Below, piece after piece: positions 7,954 through 18,701 of a stretch of DNA of 64,000 nt (the stretch's first letter is position 1; each line of letters begins with the position of its first letter). The stretch spans positions 1,178,001 through 1,242,000 of the forward strand of contig NZ_JACBZA010000001.1 of assembly GCF_013408535.1 (NCBI RefSeq), read 5' to 3'. This DNA is from Actinopolymorpha cephalotaxi (GTDB lineage: Bacteria > Actinomycetota > Actinomycetes > Propionibacteriales > Actinopolymorphaceae). A model generated the notes under the pieces. That model was not told where the DNA came from and ran no database searches. It saw only the letters and a program-made list of their open reading frames with translations. A program made the position numbers and the translations under genes.

Positions 7954-8682
7954 TCAGCCCAGGTCGCTGTCGTCGCCGGGGTCGAACTTCAGCCTGCGCG
8001 CCACCACGTCGCGGGCCACGTCGATCAGCGGCCGGTCCTCCGCGAAGGCGTGCGCTCGCAGCCGCGCCAGCGCCGTGGCGACGGGGACGTCCAACTGGAC
8101 GGCGACCATCCCGGTGGCCTGGTGCACCTCGGCCCGTGCCAGCCCTCCGCCGATGAGGTCCTCCAGCACCTCCGCCGGAGCCTTCCGCCCGCCGGCGCCG
8201 GGGTTGAGCACCGCCCACGTCGCCGCGTCCGCGGCCCGCAGGGCCATGGTCACCTCCTCGCGGGACAGCGGTCCGTGCGCCAGCCGGTACAGGTCCAGAA
8301 TTCCCAGCCGGGCGCCGCCGATCCGCATCGGCAGGGCATACAGCGCGCGGGCCCGCGTGGCCCGGGCACCGTCGGCGAACCCCGGCCAGCGGGTGTCCGC
8401 GGGATCGGCGATGTCGGACACGAGTACCGGCTGGCCGAGGCTGTGGGCGTCCAGGCAGGGCCCCTCGGCGAGGCTGAACTGCAACTCGTCCAGCCGGGTG
8501 GCGATCTCGTCGGTGGCACAGATCGGCTCCTGCCGATCCGGGTCGCTGATCAGCGTCACCGCGGCGCCGTCGGCCAGCGAGGAGGCCACGACCGCCTCGC
8601 AGATCCGCCGCGGCGCCTGCGGTCCGTTCTGTGCCACGAGCCTGGTGAGATCCCGGCCAAGATCCTCGTAATCGGCCATCAT
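7954..8682 (-). CDS. GAF and ANTAR domain protein (first gene of the cluster)
   Basis: 242 aa if begun at ATG 8682; ATG 8679 or 8697 are also possible, and GGGGAG on the minus strand just before favours 8679/8682. GAF region: AAVTLISDPDRQEPICATDE, FSLAEGPCLDAHSLGQPVLV, RALYALPMRIGGARLGILDL. ANTAR region: AEVHQATGMVAVQLDVP and ARLRAHAFAEDRPLIDVARDVV near residues 185-235. It is most like the 6410-7129 protein, indicating tandem duplication. It heads the operon, and its upstream region of about 220 bases is shared with the divergent pabB. Confidence 0.88.
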   Translation of the reverse strand: MMADYEDLGRDLTRLVAQNGPQAPRRICEAVVASSLADGAAVTLISDPDRQEPICATDEIATRLDELQFSLAEGPCLDAHSLGQPVLVSDIADPADTRWPGFADGARATRARALYALPMRIGGARLGILDLYRLAHGPLSREEVTMALRAADAATWAVLNPGAGGRKAPAEVLEDLIGGGLARAEVHQATGMVAVQLDVPVATALARLRAHAFAEDRPLIDVARDVVARRLKFDPGDDSDLG

Positions 8683-8861
8683 GTCTCCCCGGGACATGCT
8701 TCCGTACGACTCCACCCGTGACGCTATGCCGACCTCGTTCGGTCCGACAGGGCAGCAGGGCCTCACCGAAGGGGCACATCGTCTCCCCGGTACGCCGACC
8801 GGGCGAAACCCGGCGTTGACACCGGTCCGTGCGCCTGTCCGAGGTGCCTGTCCAGGCCGGG

Positions 8862-8900
8862 TTGACAGTCGTCCGGTGCCGGCGCTCTACGCTGAACCGG
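8862..8900 (+). promoter_or_regulatory. Likely promoter of pabB giving a leaderless mRNA
   Basis: TTGACA at 8862-8867 is a consensus -35. TACGCT at 8888-8893 fits the actinobacterial TAnnnT -10 at a somewhat long 20-base spacing. The GTG start at 8901 lies 7 bases after the -10, where transcription should begin, and no Shine-Dalgarno sequence precedes it. Confidence 0.5.
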
Positions 8901-10337
8901 GTGACGAGGTGGGTGCTGCGCTGCCGGGAGCTGCCGGCCATGCCGGACGCCGAGCAGGCGTTCCGGGCCCTCTTCGGCGCCGGCCGGTGCACCTACTGGC
9001 TGGACAGCGCCATGGTGGACGGACCCGCGAGGTACTCCGTACTCGGTGAGTGCGCCGGCCCGCACGCCGACGTCCTCACCGACCGTGTCGCGGCACCGCC
9101 GTCCACCACGACCACTTCCACGGTGTACGACCGGCTCGAAGGCCGCCTCGCCGAGAGACGGGTCGAGGTCCCGCCGGGGCTGCCCGCCGAGCTCGCCTGC
9201 GGCTACGTCGGCTACTTCGGCTACGAGCTCAGGGCACACGACGGCGCGCCCTCACCGCACCGGTCGGAGCTGCCGGACGCGTACTGGCTGGCGGCGACGC
9301 GGTACGTCGCCCTCGACCATCTCACCGGGCGCGCCTGGGTGGTCGAGCTCGGCACCGCGGACACGCCCGCCTGCTGGCTGGACGAGGCGGCCGCGGTGCT
9401 CGCGGACCTGCCCGCGTCCGGACCGCGTCCCGGCGGCCGTGACCCGCACCCGGAGCCCGATCCCGAACCCTGGCTGGCGCGCCCGCGCGACACCTACCTG
9501 CGCGACGTACGCCACTGCCTGGACCGGTTGCGGGCCGGCGACAGCTACGAGGTCTGCCTCACCAACACCGTGCAGATGCCCTTCGTGGGCGCGGCATCCG
9601 AGGTTTCCGAGGAGGCGTCCGAGGCGTCCGAGGCGTTCGAGATGTACTGCCGGCTGCGCCGCCGCAACCCCGCGCCGTACGCCGCCTATCTGCGCCTGGA
9701 CGACATCCACGTCCTGTCCGCGTCCCCGGAACGCTTCCTGCGGGTGGACGCGGGAGGGTACGCCGAGTCCCGGCCGATCAAGGGCACCGCACCCCGCGGC
9801 GACGACGCGGCGGCCGACGACCTGGCCCGCAAGGAGCTGTCGGCGAGCACCAAGGCGCAGGCGGAGAACCTGATGATCGTGGACCTCGTACGCAACGACC
9901 TCGGCCGGGTGTGCGAGCCGGGAAGCATCACCGTGCCGGCGTTCTGCTCGGTGGAGTCCTACGCGACGGTCCACCAGCTCGTCTCCACGGTGCGCGGCCG
10001 GCTGCGGGCCGACGTGACCGCGGTGCGTGCCGCCCGGGCCTGTTTCCCGCCCGGCTCGATGACCGGTGCGCCGAAGCTGTCCACCATGCGCATCCTGGAC
10101 CGGCTGGAGACGCGGGCGCGCGGCATCTACTCCGGCGCGCTCGGCCACTTCGGGCTGGCCGGCACGGCCGACCTGAGCGTGGTGATCCGGACCGCCGTGA
10201 TCCACCGGGGACGGCTCACCGCCGGCGCGGGCGGGGCGATCGTGCTGGACTCGGACCCGGCGGACGAATGGGACGAGATGCTGGTGAAGGCGGCCGTTCC
10301 GCTGCGCGCCCTGGTCGTACCACCTTGTGACGACTGA
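8901..10337 (+). CDS. pabB: Aminodeoxychorismate synthase component I (chorismate-binding enzyme)
   Basis: 478 aa from GTG 8901, chosen because a promoter abuts it. The C-terminal chorismate-binding domain is clear: GDSYEVCLTNT, PAPYAAYLRLDD, SASPERFL, ESRPIKGTAPRG, LMIVDLVRNDLGRVCEPGS, PPGSMTGAPK and AGGAIVLDSDPADEW. The N-terminal third matches the tryptophan-pocket half of PabB/TrpE. PabB converts chorismate and ammonia to 4-amino-4-deoxychorismate for folate; the short Q-loop region and the PIKGT lysine motif favour PabB over TrpE. No glutaminase (PabA) or lyase (PabC) gene is adjacent. A Glu/Ala/Ser stretch at 9612-9638 comes from three copies of a 9-base repeat, where family members have a variable loop. 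Confidence 0.9.
   Translation: MTRWVLRCRELPAMPDAEQAFRALFGAGRCTYWLDSAMVDGPARYSVLGECAGPHADVLTDRVAAPPSTTTTSTVYDRLEGRLAERRVEVPPGLPAELACGYVGYFGYELRAHDGAPSPHRSELPDAYWLAATRYVALDHLTGRAWVVELGTADTPACWLDEAAAVLADLPASGPRPGGRDPHPEPDPEPWLARPRDTYLRDVRHCLDRLRAGDSYEVCLTNTVQMPFVGAASEVSEEASEASEAFEMYCRLRRRNPAPYAAYLRLDDIHVLSASPERFLRVDAGGYAESRPIKGTAPRGDDAAADDLARKELSASTKAQAENLMIVDLVRNDLGRVCEPGSITVPAFCSVESYATVHQLVSTVRGRLRADVTAVRAARACFPPGSMTGAPKLSTMRILDRLETRARGIYSGALGHFGLAGTADLSVVIRTAVIHRGRLTAGAGGAIVLDSDPADEWDEMLVKAAVPLRALVVPPCDD
9612..9638 (+). repeat. Three tandem 9-bp repeats inside pabB
   Basis: GAGGCGTCC occurs at 9612-9620 and 9621-9629, and as GAGGCGTTC at 9630-9638. It encodes an EAS-type run in a surface loop before the chorismate-binding core, keeps frame, and looks like a replication-slippage product. 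Confidence 0.7.
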
Positions 10338-10354
10338 GGGCATCCGTCCCCGCG

Positions 10355-10371
10355 TTCACACGGATTTCACA
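10355..10371 (+). promoter_or_regulatory. Candidate GlnR-type site upstream of amt
   Basis: TTCACA occurs at 10355-10360 and again at 10366-10371, giving AC-n9-AC spacing like that described for actinobacterial GlnR sites. It lies about 190 bases before amt, an operon GlnR controls in relatives. The match is short, so this is tentative. Confidence 0.3.
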
Positions 10372-10488
10372 CTCGCGCCCGGCTCCGTCATCTGCCCGCA
10401 ACATCGCACTCCCGCGGCTGAAACACGCCCCGACAAGTCTTGCCGCATCCTCGCGAGCCCATCCAGGAGGCGGCGCCGTTGCCGCCCG

Positions 10489-10502
10489 CCGACTTCGGTC
10501 GG
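10489..10502 (+). promoter_or_regulatory. UUCG-tetraloop hairpin in the amt leader
   Basis: CCGAC (10489-10493), TTCG, GTCGG (10498-10502) form a perfect 5-bp stem closed by the very stable cUUCGg tetraloop. It is followed by GGGCT...AGCCC at about 10506-10521 and then the ribosome binding site. It may affect leader stability or translation of amt. Confidence 0.45.
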
Positions 10503-10559
10503 GTTGGGCTCGGCGAAGCCCCCAGCGCACAGCCTCGGATCTCCACAGGAGGAGACGCG

Positions 10560-12373
<1,814 letters not shown>

Positions 12374-12379
12374 CCGGCG

Positions 12380-14818
12380 ATGCCACCCACCCCCGCGTTC
12401 TCGCCGGCGCCATCGGCCCGCGAGCGGCTGACCCAGGTCGGCCGCTCGCGGGCCGCGCGCACCCACGCGGCCGACGAGCGGCTGCGGACGCTGCTCGCCG
12501 ACGCCTTCGCCGAGACCGGCACCCCGCCCACCGCCGGCGGGGTGTCGGTCGTCGCGCTCGGCGGCTACGGCCGGGAGGAACTGTCCGCCGCCAGCGACCT
12601 CGACGTCCTGCTGCTGTACGACGACCGCTGTGCCGACGTCGCCGGGATCGCCGAGCGCCTGTGGTACCCGCTGTGGGACGACCGGGTGGCCCTCGACCAC
12701 AGCGTCCGCACCATCACCGAGACCTCCGACGCGGCCGCCGCCGACCTGCGCACCGCCCTGTCCCTGCTGGACGCCCGGCACGTGGCCGGCGACGCGGCGC
12801 TGACGATCCAGCTGCGGACCACGCTGCTCGCCAACTGGCGGCGGACCGCGCCACGCCGGCTTCCGGAGCTGGAGCAGAGCTGCCGCGAACGCGCCGCCCG
12901 GGTCGGCGAGATCGCCGCCCTGCTGGAACCGGACCTGAAGGAGGCACGCGGCGGGCTGCGCGACGGTGTCGTCATGCGGGCGCTGGCCGCCACCTGGCTG
13001 GTGGACGTACCCCAGGCGAACGTCGCCCGGCTGCGGTCCGGTCTGCTCGACGTACGCGACGTGCTGCACGAGGTCGGCGGCCGGCGGCCCACCGACCGGC
13101 TGCGCGCCGACCTGCAGGCGGAGGTGGCGGCCGGCTGCGGACTGCCCGACCGCGACGCGCTGCTGCGGTACGTCTACCACCTCGGCCGCACCATGAGCCA
13201 CACCGCCGACATCGCCTGGCGGCGAGCTGGACGGGCCCTCGCCGGCCGGTCCGGCCGCCGTACCGGCCGTACCCGCCCACGTCCCGGCCCGGCCCTCACC
13301 CCGCTGGCGCCCGGTGTCGCCGCCGTCGACGGCGAGGTCGTGCTGGCGCCCGAGGCACGCGTCGGCGCGGACCCGCTGCTGCCGCTGCGGGCGGCGTACG
13401 CGGCGGCCGACCACGGGCTGCTGCTGGCGCCGCACACCGCCGACCGGCTGGGGAACACCCCCGGCACACTTCCGACACCGTGGCCCGCGGAGGCGCGCCG
13501 GTTGTTCACCGCGCTGCTCGGCACCGGCCCGGACCTGCTCGCCGTGTGGGAGACCTGCGACCAGGCCGGGCTGGTGAACGACCTGGTGCCGGAGTGGGAC
13601 CGGGTGCGGTGCGCGCCGCAGTACTCCCCGGTGCACCGGCACACCGTCGACCGGCACCTGCTGGACACCTGCGTGGAGGCGTCCCGGCTGGTGCGCCGGG
13701 TCTACCGGCCGGACCTGCTGCTGGTCGGCGCGCTGCTGCACGACCTCGGCAAGGGCGGGCCCGTCGGTCAGGGCGGTCGGGACAGCCGCGACGGACGCCC
13801 GGCACGCCCGGCACCCGACCACAGCGTGACCGGTGCCGAGATCGCGGCCCGGCTGGCACCGAGGTGGGGGTTCGGAGAGGCCGACACCGAGACCCTCGTC
13901 CTGCTCGTCCGCCACCACCTGCTGCTCGCCGACACCGCCACCCGCCGCGACCTCGACGACCCGACCACGATCCGCCGAGTCGCCGCCGTGGTCGGCGACG
14001 CGGACACCCTCGACCTGCTGGCCGCGCTGACCGAGGCGGACGCCCGGGCCACCGGTTCGGCGGCCTGGACGCCGTGGCGGGCCGCGCTGGTCGGCCGGCT
14101 CGTCGGGCACGTACGCCGGCACCTCGAACGCGGCCAGGTACCGGCGCCGGGTCCGCTCGCGCAGTGGCAGCGGGCGCTCGCCCGGGAGAAGCTGCCCGGC
14201 GTCGTGGTCGAGCCGCCCGACGTCGACGGGGAACCGTTCCGGATCACCGTCGTCGCGCCCGGCCGGGTGGGGTCGCTGGCCACCGTCGCCGGCGTACTCG
14301 CGCTCGCCCGGCTGTCGGTGCGCTCGGCATCCGTACACACCGAGGTTCGGGTCGAGGACGACACCGGGGTCTACGCCGACGGGCACACCGAGGGCGACGT
14401 GGGGGTGTCGATCTGGACCGTCGCGGGGGAGCCGCCCGACCCCGCGGTGCTGCGCGAACGCCTGGACGCCGCGCTGTCCGGCCGTGACCGGGTGGCCCCG
14501 CGGGTGGCCAGGATGGACGCCGCGCACGCCGCGCGGTCGGCACGCCGCCCGGCCGACGTGCGGGTGGAGCCCGGCGCGTCGGCCGCCGCCACGGTGCTGG
14601 AGGTACGCGCCCACGACCGGCCGGGGTTGTTCCACCAGGTCTGCGCGGCGGTGGCCGCTGCCGGGTGCTCGGTCCGGTCCGCGCACGTGAGCACCTGGGC
14701 GGACAACGCGGTGGACGTCTTCTACCTGACCCGGCCCCTGGGCGGCCCGCTGGAGGAGGCCGTCGCGGCGAGGGTGGCCGAGTCGGTCCGCGCGGCGCTT
14801 GATCCAGAGCCCCGATGA
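12380..14818 (+). CDS. glnD: PII nucleotidylyl (uridylyl/adenylyl) transferase
   Basis: 812 aa, within the usual 750-900. ATG at 12380, 6 bases after glnK. Domains in order: nucleotidyltransferase with GGYGREELSAASDLDVLLL (about residues 60-80, metal-binding SDxD), a GlnD/PII linker (EPDLKEARGGLRD), an HD hydrolase domain (HRHTVDRHLLDT, LLHDLGKGG, RHHLLLADTA at about 415-520), and two ACT domains (GRVGSLATVAGVLALARL near 625 and VRAHDRPGLFHQVCAAV near 735). It attaches or removes a nucleotide at GlnK Tyr51 according to glutamine sensed by ACT. Length and motifs are intact. Residues about 275-315 are Arg/Pro-rich and divergent. Confidence 0.95.
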   Translation: MPPTPAFSPAPSARERLTQVGRSRAARTHAADERLRTLLADAFAETGTPPTAGGVSVVALGGYGREELSAASDLDVLLLYDDRCADVAGIAERLWYPLWDDRVALDHSVRTITETSDAAAADLRTALSLLDARHVAGDAALTIQLRTTLLANWRRTAPRRLPELEQSCRERAARVGEIAALLEPDLKEARGGLRDGVVMRALAATWLVDVPQANVARLRSGLLDVRDVLHEVGGRRPTDRLRADLQAEVAAGCGLPDRDALLRYVYHLGRTMSHTADIAWRRAGRALAGRSGRRTGRTRPRPGPALTPLAPGVAAVDGEVVLAPEARVGADPLLPLRAAYAAADHGLLLAPHTADRLGNTPGTLPTPWPAEARRLFTALLGTGPDLLAVWETCDQAGLVNDLVPEWDRVRCAPQYSPVHRHTVDRHLLDTCVEASRLVRRVYRPDLLLVGALLHDLGKGGPVGQGGRDSRDGRPARPAPDHSVTGAEIAARLAPRWGFGEADTETLVLLVRHHLLLADTATRRDLDDPTTIRRVAAVVGDADTLDLLAALTEADARATGSAAWTPWRAALVGRLVGHVRRHLERGQVPAPGPLAQWQRALAREKLPGVVVEPPDVDGEPFRITVVAPGRVGSLATVAGVLALARLSVRSASVHTEVRVEDDTGVYADGHTEGDVGVSIWTVAGEPPDPAVLRERLDAALSGRDRVAPRVARMDAAHAARSARRPADVRVEPGASAAATVLEVRAHDRPGLFHQVCAAVAAAGCSVRSAHVSTWADNAVDVFYLTRPLGGPLEEAVAARVAESVRAALDPEPR

Positions 14819-14910
14819 CAGCGGCCCCGGATGACAGGGGCACGACGCGGTGACACAGTGGGGACGACCTACCGAAACCGGGTGAGATCAACGCCAAACC
14901 TCCGGCGCCG

Positions 14911-14939
14911 CCGACCGCGGGCGCCCGGACGGCTACCCT
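14911..14939 (+). promoter_or_regulatory. Probable ffh promoter
   Basis: CCGACC (14911-14916) and TACCCT (14934-14939) are spaced by 17 bases, and ffh starts 43 bases later. The region lies in the 163-base gap after glnD, which otherwise shows no gene. Confidence 0.45.
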
Positions 14940-14981
14940 GGCCAGGACCCCACCACGTCTAACGAGGACCAGACTGCCACC

Positions 14982-16604
14982 GTGTTCGCCACCCTTCAGG
15001 ATCGCCTCGAGGCGACGTTCAAGCGGCTCCGCGGCAAGGGCCGGCTCACCGACGACGACATCGATACCAGCGCGCGGGAGATCCGGATCGCGCTGCTGGA
15101 GGCCGACGTCGCGCTGCCGGTCGTGCGTGCCTTCATCGCGCAGCTCAAGGAGCGGGCGCGGGGAGCCTCGGTCCACCAGGCCCTCAACCCGGCCGAGCAG
15201 GTCATCAAGATCGTCAACGAGGAGCTCATCGAGATCCTCGGCGGCGACACCCGTCGCCTGCGGTACGCCAAGACCCCGCCGACCGTGATCATGCTGGCCG
15301 GTCTGCAGGGTGCTGGTAAGACCACCCTCGCCGGCAAGCTCGGCCTGTGGCTGAAGGGCCAGGGCCACACCCCGATGCTGGTCGCCGCCGACCTGCAGCG
15401 CCCCAACGCCGTCGAGCAGTTGCAGGTCGTCGGCCAGCGCGCCGGGGTCGAGGTCTTCGCGCCCGAGCCCGGCAGCGGCGTGGGCGACCCGGTGGAGGTG
15501 GCGCGGCGCAGCATCGAGCACGCCCGCTCCAAGCTCTACGACGTGGTGATCGTCGACACCGCGGGCCGGCTCGGCATCGACGCCGAGATGATGCAGCAGG
15601 CCGCCGACATCCGGGACGCGGTCTCGCCCGACGAGATCCTGTTCGTCGTCGACGCGATGATCGGCCAGGACGCCGTCACCACGGCCGAGGCGTTCCGCGA
15701 CGGCGTGGGCTTCGACGGCGTGGTGCTGTCCAAGCTCGACGGCGACGCGCGCGGTGGCGCCGCACTCTCTGTCCGGCACGTGACCGGCCGGCCGGTGATG
15801 TTCGCCTCCAACGGCGAGAAGCTGGACGAGTTCGACGTCTTCCACCCCGACCGGATGGCCTCCCGCATCCTCGGGATGGGTGACGTACTCACCCTCATCG
15901 AGACCGCCGAGAAGGCCTTCGACGAGGAGCAGGCCGCCCGGGTCGCGGACAAGCTCAAGACCGAGCGCGGCTTCACCCTCGAGGACTTCCTCGCCCAGAT
16001 GCAGGCCGTCCGCAAGATGGGCTCCCTGTCGAAGATCCTCGGCATGCTTCCCGGCCTCGGCGACGTCCGTAACCAGGTCGAGCAGATCGACGACCGGGAG
16101 CTGGACCGGATCGAGGCGATCATCCGCTCGATGACGCCGGCCGAGCGGGACGACCCCAAGCTGATCAACGGCTCACGCCGGCTGCGGATCTCCAACGGTT
16201 CGGGCACCACGGTCTCCGACGTCAACCTGCTGGTGGAGCGGTTCCTCGAGGCCCGCAAGATGATGAGCCAGCTCAGCCAGGGCAAGGGCATGCCCAACAT
16301 CCCGGGGATGCCCAACATCCCGGGCATGGGCGGCGCGATGGGCGGTGGCGGCAACCGCAAGGGCAAGAAGGGCAAGAAGGGCAAGGGCAACCAGCGCGCC
16401 GGAGGACGCTCCGGCAACCCGGCCAAGCGGGCACAGAAGGCCGCCGACGCGGTGGCCGTCCGTGAGCAGGGCGAGGAGCAGGGTGGCGTCCCGGCCGCGT
16501 TCGGCGGCAACGGGCTGCCCGACCTCAACTCCCCGGCCGACGTGCCGGAGGGCTTCGAGCTGCCGAAGGAGCTGCGCGACCTGTTGCCGAAAGACGGCAA
16601 GTGA
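14982..16604 (+). CDS. ffh: Signal recognition particle protein Ffh
   Basis: 540 aa, GTG start at 14982. NG GTPase domain: MLAGLQGAGKTTLAGKLG (P-loop, about residues 103-120), AADLQRPNAVEQL, DTAGRLGIDAEMM, SKLDGDARGGAAL. The methionine-rich M domain (about 305-440) holds MQAVRKMGSLSKILGMLPG and the RNA-binding stretch SRRLRISNGSGTTVSDVN. The tail has a Gly/Met segment (MPNIPGMPNIPGMGG) and a Lys-rich run, a usual actinobacterial extension. With 4.5S RNA and FtsY, Ffh targets nascent membrane and secreted proteins to SecYEG. The downstream amidohydrolase start overlaps its stop by 4 bases. Confidence 0.97.
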   Translation: MFATLQDRLEATFKRLRGKGRLTDDDIDTSAREIRIALLEADVALPVVRAFIAQLKERARGASVHQALNPAEQVIKIVNEELIEILGGDTRRLRYAKTPPTVIMLAGLQGAGKTTLAGKLGLWLKGQGHTPMLVAADLQRPNAVEQLQVVGQRAGVEVFAPEPGSGVGDPVEVARRSIEHARSKLYDVVIVDTAGRLGIDAEMMQQAADIRDAVSPDEILFVVDAMIGQDAVTTAEAFRDGVGFDGVVLSKLDGDARGGAALSVRHVTGRPVMFASNGEKLDEFDVFHPDRMASRILGMGDVLTLIETAEKAFDEEQAARVADKLKTERGFTLEDFLAQMQAVRKMGSLSKILGMLPGLGDVRNQVEQIDDRELDRIEAIIRSMTPAERDDPKLINGSRRLRISNGSGTTVSDVNLLVERFLEARKMMSQLSQGKGMPNIPGMPNIPGMGGAMGGGGNRKGKKGKKGKGNQRAGGRSGNPAKRAQKAADAVAVREQGEEQGGVPAAFGGNGLPDLNSPADVPEGFELPKELRDLLPKDGK

Positions 16605-17695
16605 GCGGCACGCGCTCTGAGGGTGCGTTGCGGGTACGCGGTGTCGTCCTGCCCGAGGGCGAACACCGCGACCTGTACGTCGTGGACGGGCGGATCAGCC
16701 ACACGCCGGTGCGCGACGCCGACCTGATCGGCGAGGGCTACGTCGTACCCGGCCTGGTGGACGCCCACTGCCACGTCGGCCTGGACGCCGACGGCGCCGT
16801 GCCGCCGCCGGTGCAGGAGCAGCAGGCGGTCGCCGACCGCGACGCCGGCACGCTGCTGATCCGGGACGCGGGCAGCGCCGCCGACACCCGCTGGATCGAC
16901 GACCGCGACGACCTGCCCCGCATCATCCGGGCCGGACGGCACATCGCCCGTACCAAGCGCTACATCCGCAACTACGGCACCGAGATCGAGCCGCTCGAAC
17001 TCGTGGACACCGTGGCCGAGCAGGCCGCGCGCGGCGACGGCTGGGTCAAGCTCGTCGGCGACTGGATCGACCGGGGCGTGGGCGACCTCGCGCCCTGCTG
17101 GCCCGGCGACGCGCTGGCCGCCGGGATCGCGAAGGCCCACGAGCTCGGCGCCCGGGTGACCGCGCACGTCTTCGGCGAGGACGCGCTGCCCGACCTGCTC
17201 GCCGCCGGGATCGACTGCCTCGAACACGGCACCGGCCTCACCGACGGCCTGATCGCCGAGATGGCCCGCCGGCAGGTGGCGCTGGTGCCGACCCGCCGGC
17301 AGATCGACAACTTCCCGGAGTACGCCGCCCAGGGCGAGGCGAAGTTCCCGGCGTACGCCCGGCACATGCGCGACCTGCACGCCCGGGTCGACGGCACGCT
17401 GCGGGCCGCCTACGAGGCCGGGGTCCCGATCTACGCCGGCACCGACGCGGGTGGCGTACTCCCGCACGGTCTGGTGGCGACCGAGATCCGGATGCTCGCC
17501 GAGTACGCCGGCATGTCGGCGTACGACGCGCTGGCGGCGGGCTCCTGGCGGGCTCGGGAGTGGCTCGGCCGGCCGGCCCGGCTGGAGGAGGGCGCACCGG
17601 CCGACTTCGTGGTCTACGCCGACGACCCGGTGGCCGACCTCCGCACGCTGGCCGATCCCGTCCGGGTGGTGCTGCGCGGCCGGGTCGTGGCGTAG
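16601..17695 (+). CDS. Amidohydrolase family protein (imidazolonepropionase-like)
   Basis: 364 aa, GTG 16601 overlapping the ffh stop. The amidohydrolase barrel metals are recognisable: DAHCHVGLDAD (HxH-type motif, about residues 55-65), a Lys in GWVKLVGDWID, VTAHVFGEDALPDLLAAGI and CLEHGTGL for the later histidines, and YAGTDAGG with the final Asp. The C-terminal LEEGAPADFVVYADDP is the small beta-sandwich that closes the fold. Substrate unknown. A gene of this type between ffh and rpsP is, to my knowledge, a recurring actinobacterial neighbourhood. Translation is probably coupled to ffh. Confidence 0.88.
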   Translation: MSGTRSEGALRVRGVVLPEGEHRDLYVVDGRISHTPVRDADLIGEGYVVPGLVDAHCHVGLDADGAVPPPVQEQQAVADRDAGTLLIRDAGSAADTRWIDDRDDLPRIIRAGRHIARTKRYIRNYGTEIEPLELVDTVAEQAARGDGWVKLVGDWIDRGVGDLAPCWPGDALAAGIAKAHELGARVTAHVFGEDALPDLLAAGIDCLEHGTGLTDGLIAEMARRQVALVPTRRQIDNFPEYAAQGEAKFPAYARHMRDLHARVDGTLRAAYEAGVPIYAGTDAGGVLPHGLVATEIRMLAEYAGMSAYDALAAGSWRAREWLGRPARLEEGAPADFVVYADDPVADLRTLADPVRVVLRGRVVA

Positions 17696-17813
17696 GGCCC
17701 GAGCCCGGCGAAGGTGCGGGGGAAACGTCCGGTTCACCCCGATCCGCGGCGTCCGGGCCACTCGTCGTTCCGCTCGGTGCACCCGTGCGGGCCACGCCGG
17801 GCGTCCCGTCTGG

Positions 17814-17819
17814 CACAAT
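17814..17819 (+). promoter_or_regulatory. Candidate -10 element of the rpsP operon
   Basis: CACAAT inside TGGCACAATGG resembles -10 boxes before actinobacterial ribosomal genes. The 256-base gap 17696-17951 has no gene, and this is the best promoter element in it; a clear -35 was not found. Confidence 0.3.
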
Positions 17820-17951
17820 GGGCGGCCGAGTCCGTCAGTCGCGTAGCCCTCTCACCTCCGCGGCCGGCCGGCTCCCTTCGAGAGGTCGGTTCCGCACCCC
17901 ACGCGGCGCCGCCCGATCACCCTTTCGTCCACACAGGGAGACTCCACACTC

Positions 17952-18428
17952 GTGGCCGTCAAGATCAGGCTGAAGCGCATGGGCAAGATCCGTGCGCCCT
18001 ACTACCGCATCGTCGTGGCCGACTCGCGAGTCAAGCGCGACGGCAAGACGATCGAGCAGATCGGCAAGTACCACCCCAAGAGCGACCCCAGCTTCATCGA
18101 GGTCGACTCCGAGCGTGCACAGCACTGGTTGTCCGTGGGGGCGCAGCCGTCCGAGCCGGTTCTCGCGATCCTGAAGCGCACCGGTGACTGGCAGAAGTTC
18201 AAGGGCGAGCCCGCCCCGGAGCCGCTGAAGGTCCCGGCGCCCAAGGCCGACAAGCGTGCGCTGTTCGACGACGCGTTGCGCGACGCTCACTCCGAGCCGC
18301 AGGGCGAGGCCGTCAGCAAGAAGTCCGCGGCCCGCAAGCCCAAGGCCGAGGACAAGCCCGCCGACCAGGCCGAGGCCACCGGCGAGTCCGCCGGCACCGA
18401 GGCCGCGCAGGGCGAGAGCGAGGCCTGA
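17952..18428 (+). CDS. rpsP: 30S ribosomal protein S16
   Basis: 158 aa, GTG start at 17952 after an AGGGAG site. The S16 core fills residues 1-85 ([60 protein letters not shown]). The remaining ~70 residues are a Lys/Ala/Glu-rich tail ending [10 protein letters not shown], long compared with the 80-90 aa bacterial norm but similar in style to other actinobacterial S16 tails. It assembles early into the 30S body. First gene of rpsP-khpA-rimM-trmD. Confidence 0.97.
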   Translation: MAVKIRLKRMGKIRAPYYRIVVADSRVKRDGKTIEQIGKYHPKSDPSFIEVDSERAQHWLSVGAQPSEPVLAILKRTGDWQKFKGEPAPEPLKVPAPKADKRALFDDALRDAHSEPQGEAVSKKSAARKPKAEDKPADQAEATGESAGTEAAQGESEA

Positions 18429-18431
18429 TCC

Positions 18432-18686
18432 ATGCTGGTCGAGGCGCTGGAGCATGTCGTCCGCGGCATCGTCGCCCACCCCGATGACGTCCGGGTGAGC
18501 ACGCGGGAGCTTCGGCGCGGTCGCACGTTCGAGGTCCGCGTACACCCGGAGGACTTCGGCCGGGTGATCGGACGTCGCGGCCGCACCGCGCAGGCCATTC
18601 GCACGGTGGTCGGTGCGCTCGACAAGGGCCGCAGCCCGCGCATCGACTTCGTCGAGGTCGGCGCGCGCAGCGGCCGCGGCCGCTGA
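18432..18686 (+). CDS. khpA: KH-domain RNA-binding protein KhpA
   Basis: 84 aa. A single KH fold with the GxxG loop in FGRVIGRRGRTAQAIRTVV at about residues 42-60. ATG at 18432 lies 3 bases after rpsP. KhpA proteins bind RNA, often with KhpB/Jag, and affect cell division and sRNA stability in firmicutes; in actinobacteria the gene keeps this place between rpsP and rimM. Length and GxxG are intact. The basic C-terminus (GARSGRGR) may add RNA affinity. Confidence 0.93.
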   Translation: MLVEALEHVVRGIVAHPDDVRVSTRELRRGRTFEVRVHPEDFGRVIGRRGRTAQAIRTVVGALDKGRSPRIDFVEVGARSGRGR

Positions 18687-18701
18687 CCAGACAGCAACGC
18701 C

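Noticed and set aside
5591-8671. A 1026-codon open frame on the plus strand across the GAF-ANTAR genes
   Set aside because: It is antisense to three clear gene products, lacks any family motif and is an effect of high GC with few stops.
15536-17818. A 760-codon minus-strand frame opposite ffh and the amidohydrolase
   Set aside because: Ffh and amidohydrolase motifs are on the plus strand; the antisense translation has none.
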